Assembly (NCBI GenBank): GCA_030922375.1
Contig: JAVEPB010000026.1
Coordinates: 1 to 47,355, forward strand
Length of the DNA: 47,355 bases
Direction of reading: 5' to 3'
Source: a bacterium
GTDB taxonomy: Bacteria; UBA8248
The stretch's first letter is position 1. Every line of letters begins with the position of its first letter. Shown one piece after another: positions 42,720 to 47,355 of this stretch. The translations under genes were made by a program, and so were the position numbers. The notes under the pieces are model-generated. The model made no database searches. It was not told the origin of the DNA and worked only from the letters and a program-made list of their open reading frames with translations.

Positions 42720-44627
42720 ATGAAACTGGACGCGAAAATCCCCTCGGGGCCGATGGCCGGGAAGTGGGAGAAACGCAAGTTCGAGGGCAAGCTGGTCAAC
42801 CCGTCGAACAAGCGCAAGTACAACATCATCGTAGTCGGCTCGGGTCTCGCCGGCGGCGGCGCGGCGGCCTCGCTTGGCGAGTTGGGCTACAACGTGGATT
42901 GCTTCTGTTTTCAGGACAGCTCCCGGCGCGCCCATTCCATCGCCGCCCAGGGCGGAATCAACGCCGCCAAGAACTACCAGAACGACGGCGACAGCGTATA
43001 TCGCCTTTTCTACGACACGGTGAAGGGCGGCGACTTTCGCTCGCGCGAGGCGAACGTCCATCGCCTCGCCGAGGTAAGCGCCGCGATCATCGACCAGTGC
43101 GTGGCGATGGGCGTGCCCTTCGCCCGGGAGTACGGCGGCACGCTGGCGAACCGCTCCTTCGGCGGAGCCCAGGTTTCGCGGACATTTTACGCGCGGGGCC
43201 AGACCGGCCAGCAGCTCCTCCTCGGCGTTTACTCCGCCCTGAGCCGCCAGATCGGAGCGGGGCAGGTGAGGATGCACCCGCGCACCGAAATGCTCGACCT
43301 CGTTGTTGTCAATGGCCACGCCAAGGGCATCGTCACCCGCGACCTTGTCACAGGCAAGATCGAATCCTGGGCGGCCGACGCCGTTGTCCTGGCGACCGGC
43401 GGCTACGGCCCGGTGTTTTATCTCTCCACCAACGCCGTGGGCAACAATGTGACGGCGGCCTACCGCGCCCATAAAAAAGGCGCGCTCTTCGCCAACCCCT
43501 GTTACACCCAGATTCACCCGACCTGCATTCCCTTGAGCGGCGACCATCAATCGAAGCTGACGCTGATGAGCGAGTCCCTCCGCAATGACGGGCGCATCTG
43601 GGTGCCCAAAAAACAGGGCGACACCCGCGCTCCGGGCGAAATTCCCGATGCCGAGCGCGACTACTACCTCGAGCGCATGTACCCGAGCTTCGGCAACCTC
43701 GCCCCGAGGGACATCTCCTCGCGGGCGGCCAAGCGCGCCTGCGACGAGGGCCGGGGCGTGGGCCCGGGCAGGTTGGGCGTCTACCTCGACTTCAGGGACG
43801 CTCTCTCCCGCCTGGGCGAAGACACCATCCGCCAGCGCTACGGCAACCTTTTCGACATGTACGAGCGCATCACGGGCGAGAACGCCTATAGCATGCCCAT
43901 GCGGATCTATCCGGCCATCCACTACACCATGGGCGGCCTCTGGGTGGATTACGACCTGATGAGCAACGTGCCCGGCCTCTACGTGCTGGGCGAGGCCAAC
44001 TTCTCCGACCACGGGGCGAACCGCCTCGGCGCCAGCGCCCTGATGCAGGGCCTCGCCGACGGCTGCTTCGTCATTCCCTACACCATCGCCGAATACCTGG
44101 CCGACACGGCACCGGGCGAGGTGGGAACCGACCACGAGGAATTCAAAAAATCCCAGAACGAAGTAAGCGACCGGATCCGGACGCTACTCTCGGTTAACGG
44201 GAAACGGTCGGTCACCTCTTTCCACCGCGAACTCGGTCTCCTGATGTGGGAGAAATGCGGCATGGCCCGCAACAAGGAGGGTCTCAAGTCGGCGCTCGAG
44301 ATGATACCCGCCCTCCGGGAGGAGTTCTGGGAGAATGTCAAAGTCACTGGAAGCGGCAACGACCTGAACAGCGAGCTCGAAAGGGCGGGCCGGGTAGCCG
44401 ACTTTCTCGAGTTCGGTGAACTTCTCGTCACCGATGCGCTCACCCGCGAGGAGTCCTGCGGCGGCCATTTCCGCGAGGAGTACCAGACCGAGGAAGGCGA
44501 GGCCATGCGCGACGACGAAAACTTCTCCTTCGTCGGCGCCTGGGAATACACCGGGGAGACCCCTATCCTTCACAAGGAAAACCTCGAGTTCGAGGAAGTG
44601 CATCTTGCCGTGAGGAGCTATAAATAA
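42720..44627 (+). CDS. sdhA: Succinate dehydrogenase/fumarate reductase flavoprotein
   Basis: 635 residues, close to type B SdhA. FAD binding is shown by [15 protein letters not shown], and the covalent FAD His by [14 protein letters not shown]. The substrate region includes [10 protein letters not shown] and [33 protein letters not shown] closes the FAD site. Oxidises succinate to fumarate (or reverse) at the cytoplasmic face of the membrane. 19 bp after sdhC with GAGGAGG before the ATG; overlaps sdhB by one base. Confidence 0.96.
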   Translation: MKLDAKIPSGPMAGKWEKRKFEGKLVNPSNKRKYNIIVVGSGLAGGGAAASLGELGYNVDCFCFQDSSRRAHSIAAQGGINAAKNYQNDGDSVYRLFYDTVKGGDFRSREANVHRLAEVSAAIIDQCVAMGVPFAREYGGTLANRSFGGAQVSRTFYARGQTGQQLLLGVYSALSRQIGAGQVRMHPRTEMLDLVVVNGHAKGIVTRDLVTGKIESWAADAVVLATGGYGPVFYLSTNAVGNNVTAAYRAHKKGALFANPCYTQIHPTCIPLSGDHQSKLTLMSESLRNDGRIWVPKKQGDTRAPGEIPDAERDYYLERMYPSFGNLAPRDISSRAAKRACDEGRGVGPGRLGVYLDFRDALSRLGEDTIRQRYGNLFDMYERITGENAYSMPMRIYPAIHYTMGGLWVDYDLMSNVPGLYVLGEANFSDHGANRLGASALMQGLADGCFVIPYTIAEYLADTAPGEVGTDHEEFKKSQNEVSDRIRTLLSVNGKRSVTSFHRELGLLMWEKCGMARNKEGLKSALEMIPALREEFWENVKVTGSGNDLNSELERAGRVADFLEFGELLVTDALTREESCGGHFREEYQTEEGEAMRDDENFSFVGAWEYTGETPILHKENLEFEEVHLAVRSYK

Positions 44628-45376
44628 TGAACTTGACCTTGCGCATCTGGAGGCAAAAGCACGCCCGGGACAAGGGCAGGTTCGAGACCTACGAAATGAA
44701 GGGCGTCAGCCCCGACATGTCGTTTCTCGAGATGCTCGACGTCCTGAGCGACTCTCTCGTCGAAAAAGGCGAGGATGCCCTCACCTTCGACAACGATTGC
44801 CGCGAGGGCATCTGCGGCATGTGCTCGCTCACCATCAACGGCGTCCCGCACGGCCCCGACCAGGGGGGTACCGTCTGCCAGCTCCACATGCGGCGCTACA
44901 AGGAGGGCGACACGATCACCATCGAGCCCTGGCGGGTCTCGCCCTTCCCGGTCCTGAAGGACCTGGCCGTGGACCGCTCCGCCTTCGACCGGATTATCCA
45001 GGCGGGCGGCTACATCACCACCAACGCGGGTAGCGCGGTGGACGCGAACGCCATCCTGGTCCCCAATGCGGACGCCGAAACCGCCATGGACGCGGCCGCC
45101 TGCATCGGCTGCGGCGCCTGCGCGGCCTCTTGCCCGAACGGCTCGGCCATGCTCTTCGTGGCGGCCAAGGTGTCCCACCTCGCCCATCTGCCCCAGGGAG
45201 AGCCCGAGCGCGCCCAGCGGGTTTTGAGCATGGTGAGTCAGATGGACGAGGAAGGGTTCGGCAACTGCACCAACCATTCCGAGTGCGAGGCCGTCTGCCC
45301 CAAGGAAATCAACGTGAGCCACATCGCCAAGATCAACCGGGAGTTCATCCGCGCCGCCGTGAAAAGTATTTTCTAA
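44627..45376 (+). CDS. sdhB: Succinate dehydrogenase/fumarate reductase iron-sulfur subunit
   Basis: 249 residues. [2Fe-2S] Cys in [10 protein letters not shown] and VCQLHMR, a ferredoxin motif [13 protein letters not shown] for [4Fe-4S] and [16 protein letters not shown] for the [3Fe-4S] cluster are all complete. It moves electrons from SdhA to SdhC. The first AUG overlaps the sdhA stop by one base (TAATG). The Sec thioredoxin begins 20 bp after it, on the same strand and with no terminator between. Confidence 0.96.
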   Translation: MNLTLRIWRQKHARDKGRFETYEMKGVSPDMSFLEMLDVLSDSLVEKGEDALTFDNDCREGICGMCSLTINGVPHGPDQGGTVCQLHMRRYKEGDTITIEPWRVSPFPVLKDLAVDRSAFDRIIQAGGYITTNAGSAVDANAILVPNADAETAMDAAACIGCGACAASCPNGSAMLFVAAKVSHLAHLPQGEPERAQRVLSMVSQMDEEGFGNCTNHSECEAVCPKEINVSHIAKINREFIRAAVKSIF

Positions 45377-45396
45377 GACAAGAGAGAGAACGGACT

Positions 45397-45795
45397 ATGA
45401 GGATTCGTTACTTCGGTCTTTTTTTCGTGGCGGCCCTGCTCGCCGCGTTTTTGCTTCCGTCCTCGGCATCGGCGGCCGAATGGAAACCCTATAGCCGGGA
45501 CGCGTATATTCAGTCCAAAAGCGCGGGCAAGACCGTACTCGTCGCTGTTCACGCCGACTGGTGATCGACCTGCCGGAGGCAGTTGCCTCTGCTCGAAAGC
45601 CTGGTCAAGGAAAAATCGTTCGAGAACGCCGTGGCCTACCGGGTAGATTTCGACACTGACAAGAAATTCCTGAGCGAGCACCGCGTCCGGTGGCAGAGCA
45701 CCCTGATCGTCTTCAAGGGCAAAAAGGAAGTGGGCCGCTCCACCGCCGAGCTCGACAAAAACTCCATCCGCAAGCTCTTCTCAAGAGGCCTTTAG
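45397..45795 (+). CDS. Exported thioredoxin-fold selenoprotein, U-S-T-C motif
   Basis: From ATG 45397 a signal peptide (about 1-27, ending SASAAE) leads to VLVAVHADW, then TGA at 45562-45564 (codon 56) and S-T-C-R-R-Q-L-P in phase, to a stop at 45793; 132 residues. Normal thioredoxins have W-C-x-x-C at this place; here the first Cys codon is UGA, U56-S-T-C59. The rest has the cis-Pro-less thioredoxin pattern with FDTDKKFLSEHRV and TLIVFKGKKEVGRS. A SECIS-like hairpin follows. Likely a thiol or selenol reductant outside the cytoplasm; following sdhCAB it may serve haem or cofactor maturation, or be independent. Conserved downstream coding argues against a plain stop. Confidence 0.85.
45574..45591 (+). 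promoter_or_regulatory. Candidate bacterial SECIS of the Sec thioredoxin gene
   Basis: CGGAGGC (45574-45580) pairs with GCCTCTG (45585-45591), 7 bp with one G-T, and the loop is AGTT with G second. The loop begins 17 bases after the UGA, at the short end of the usual range. A competing 5-bp hairpin CTGCC/GGCAG (45570-45582) has a GGA loop only 11 bases after the UGA. Confidence 0.7.
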
Positions 45796-45805
45796 GGGCG
45801 CGGGG

Positions 45806-46753
45806 TTATTCCCCCTCTACTCCCGCACCTTCCCAAAGCCTCCGCCACCGCTCCGCCTCCTCGCGGATCTGGTGGTGAGCGATGATCCCCTTCTCGGTGA
45901 CGTAGCAGGTGATCAGATCGCCGGGGACTGTCTCGAAGATGACGTTCTCGCAAATATCGCCAGAGCCGGGCCAGACCTCCTCGCCCGGGCCTCTTTCCAG
46001 GACGACATCCGCCGCGGTCAGCCGGCCGCTGATCTTGAAGGTGTCGGCGACGACGGCGCAGGGTTTTCCGAAGCGGCGGGCGGCCAGCGCCGCCGGGAGG
46101 CTGCCCACCTTGTTGACGGCGGCGGTGTCGCGGCAGATCGTGTCGGCGCCGATCAGCAGGGCGTCCGCCTCCCGCATGAACAGGCCCACCTCGGCGTCGG
46201 TGACGCAGCGCGCCTCGCGGCCCGCTTCCCTGAGCTGCTCGACCGTCCGCCTGCCCTCGAGCAGGGGCCTCGACTCGGCGACGATGATCTCGCAGCCCTC
46301 CGGCGCGGCGGTTTTCAGCGCCTCCTCGACCGACGAGGAGTAGCTGAGGGTGATTGCGCGCTCCGCGTCCCGGAGTACGGTTCCCGCCGCCCCGGCCATG
46401 CGTCCGGCGTGTGAGGCGAGGCGGGCTTTCATGGAATCGGCGATCTCACGGCCGAGGGCGCCCAGCCTGCTGGCCGGCTCCGATTTCAGGCGCTCTCGCA
46501 AATCGGCGTAAAACATGAGCGCCCAGTTGCCGGGAGCGGCCATCGAGGGGCGGAGGCCGTCGATCCTCCGGACCATTTCCAAAATTTCCGGCGGGGGGGC
46601 GACCGCCTGGTTATCCTTCTGGTTATCCGAGACGGCGGCGCAGGCCTCCGCCATCAGGTCGAGACCCAACACTGCCAGCTGAGCGGCTCCCGAGGATTTG
46701 TCCCCGGCGATTTTCAAGGCCACCCGCTCAATCGCCTCGCTATCACGGCTCAT
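45806..46753 (-). CDS. eIF2B-alpha/ribose-1,5-bisphosphate isomerase-like protein
   Basis: 315 residues from ATG 46753, which has AAGGAGGG 10 bases upstream; earlier ATGs at 46813 and 46825 have none. After a helical N-terminal part, the IF-2B fold has EALK-type helices then VAESRPLLEGRRT, DALLIGADTICRD, AAVNKVGSLPAALAARRFGKP, the standard family strands. The family holds eIF2B subunits, methylthioribose-phosphate isomerase and ribose-1,5-bisphosphate isomerase; the E-S-R-P and G-A-D signatures fit all, so activity is uncertain. Convergent with the Sec thioredoxin. Confidence 0.83.
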   Translation of the reverse strand: MSRDSEAIERVALKIAGDKSSGAAQLAVLGLDLMAEACAAVSDNQKDNQAVAPPPEILEMVRRIDGLRPSMAAPGNWALMFYADLRERLKSEPASRLGALGREIADSMKARLASHAGRMAGAAGTVLRDAERAITLSYSSSVEEALKTAAPEGCEIIVAESRPLLEGRRTVEQLREAGREARCVTDAEVGLFMREADALLIGADTICRDTAAVNKVGSLPAALAARRFGKPCAVVADTFKISGRLTAADVVLERGPGEEVWPGSGDICENVIFETVPGDLITCYVTEKGIIAHHQIREEAERWRRLWEGAGVEGE

Positions 46754-46851
46754 CGCGCTTGTGCCCTCCTTGATCGTTTCGGGGGCCGATGATATCCCAG
46801 TTGAAGTATCCATCCCATTTAACACGGCATCATATCAAGAGGAGTTCCGCG

Positions 46852-47355
46852 ATGGCGCTTGCCCCCGAGCACGTGAATCCCGAGAGCATCCGAACGGCCT
46901 ATCCCTCGGCCTGGCCGCAGTATCCCTACAACGAGGCGCCGCCCACCCCCGAGCAGTCCGAGGTGCGCTATTCAATCCATTCCGAGTTGGCGCATCGCCT
47001 TCGCGTCCGGGACGGGATCGAGCTGGCCTACGATGTATTTCGTCCCTTTGCGCCGGGCGAGAAATTTCCCGCCCTGTTGTCATGGTCGCCCTATACGCGC
47101 CAGCTCCAGGGGACCCTCGCTCCCCTCGGTCAGAACGAGGCGGGCCTGACCGAGTTCTGGGTCCCCCGCGGCTACGCACAGGTGATCGCCGACGTGCGCG
47201 GCTCGAACGACTCGAGCGGCGCGTGGGATAACTTTGGCCCCGAGGAGCAGCTCGACCTCGCCGAGATGATCGAGTTCATCGCCGGACAGCCCTGGTGCAA
47301 CGGCAAGGTGGGGATGGTGGGTTGCTCCTACTTCGGGATGAGCCAGCTCCTCGCC
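46852..47355 (+). CDS. CocE/NonD (X-Pro dipeptidyl-peptidase S15-like) hydrolase, 3'-truncated
   Basis: ATG 46852 follows AAGAGGAG; 168 codons remain open to the window edge. The alpha/beta-hydrolase start LRVRDGIELAYDVFRP, the strand PALLSWSPYTRQ, the ADVRGSNDSSG oxyanion region, then QPWCNGKVGMVGCSYFGMSQ with the nucleophile Ser in GCSYFG are the family marks. The acid and His are beyond the edge. CocE-type enzymes cleave esters or amide bonds. Divergent from the eIF2B-like gene. Confidence 0.85.
   Translation, partial: MALAPEHVNPESIRTAYPSAWPQYPYNEAPPTPEQSEVRYSIHSELAHRLRVRDGIELAYDVFRPFAPGEKFPALLSWSPYTRQLQGTLAPLGQNEAGLTEFWVPRGYAQVIADVRGSNDSSGAWDNFGPEEQLDLAEMIEFIAGQPWCNGKVGMVGCSYFGMSQLLA

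Noticed and set aside
42648..44135. A 495-codon minus-strand frame opposite sdhA
   Set aside because: The plus strand codes a complete SdhA; the opposite frame has no domain or ribosome site.

Overview
The window is a GC-rich bacterial chromosome segment of about 47 kb, with some 46 protein genes, three broken or partial ones, and no rRNA, tRNA, CRISPR array or intact mobile element that I can see. The gene mix suggests an uncultivated environmental lineage near the old Deltaproteobacteria, Nitrospinota or Tectomicrobia groups. It includes a three-gene succinate dehydrogenase with a one-subunit cytochrome b, a tripartite tricarboxylate transporter, many amidohydrolases and metallo-beta-lactamase-fold (MBL) hydrolases, and a FabL-like enoyl reductase. 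Placement is low confidence because no marker gene allows a firm call.

The most important observation is that three genes carry an in-frame UGA exactly where their families have a functional cysteine, with recognisable coding sequence on both sides: a MerB-like (alkylmercury lyase family) protein (UGA at 1257), a thioredoxin-fold protein with a U-G-L-C motif (27300) and an exported thioredoxin with a U-S-T-C motif (45562). Two have a 7-bp stem with a small G-containing loop at bacterial SECIS distance after the UGA; the third has a weaker hairpin. I conclude that the organism inserts selenocysteine (Sec). SelA, SelB, SelD and tRNA-Sec must lie outside the window. A standard gene caller would break all three genes.

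Layout. 1-11.6 kb: partial MBL protein with a degenerate metal motif, Sec-MerB homologue, secreted Kelch protein, exported MBL protein, two amidohydrolases, FabL-like reductase, a second unusual MBL protein, zinc alcohol dehydrogenase, secreted unknown, M24 peptidase. 11.6-15.2 kb: exported unknown proteins, moaB, EamA transporter. 15.3-18.8 kb: coaD, an aspartate-type aminotransferase and two unknowns in one operon, then ten 24-bp palindromic tandem repeats. 19-23.3 kb (minus): MFS transporter, AAA ATPase, tyrS. 23.5-27.7 kb: LOG protein, MoxR-type ATPase, a 661-aa unknown and the UGLC selenoprotein, packed as one operon, followed by an AT-rich foreign gene. 28.5-33.5 kb: small unknown, flavin reductase, and a carbamate kinase, DUF2877, ketopantoate reductase operon. 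33.5-36.8 kb (minus): tctCBA with an intergenic hairpin. 36.9-38.7 kb: M24 peptidase remnant, tandem ACT protein, GNAT acetyltransferase and a frameshifted rhodanese. 38.9-45.8 kb: large membrane protein, DUF547 protein, sdhCAB and the Sec thioredoxin. 45.8-47.4 kb: eIF2B-like protein and the start of a CocE/NonD hydrolase.
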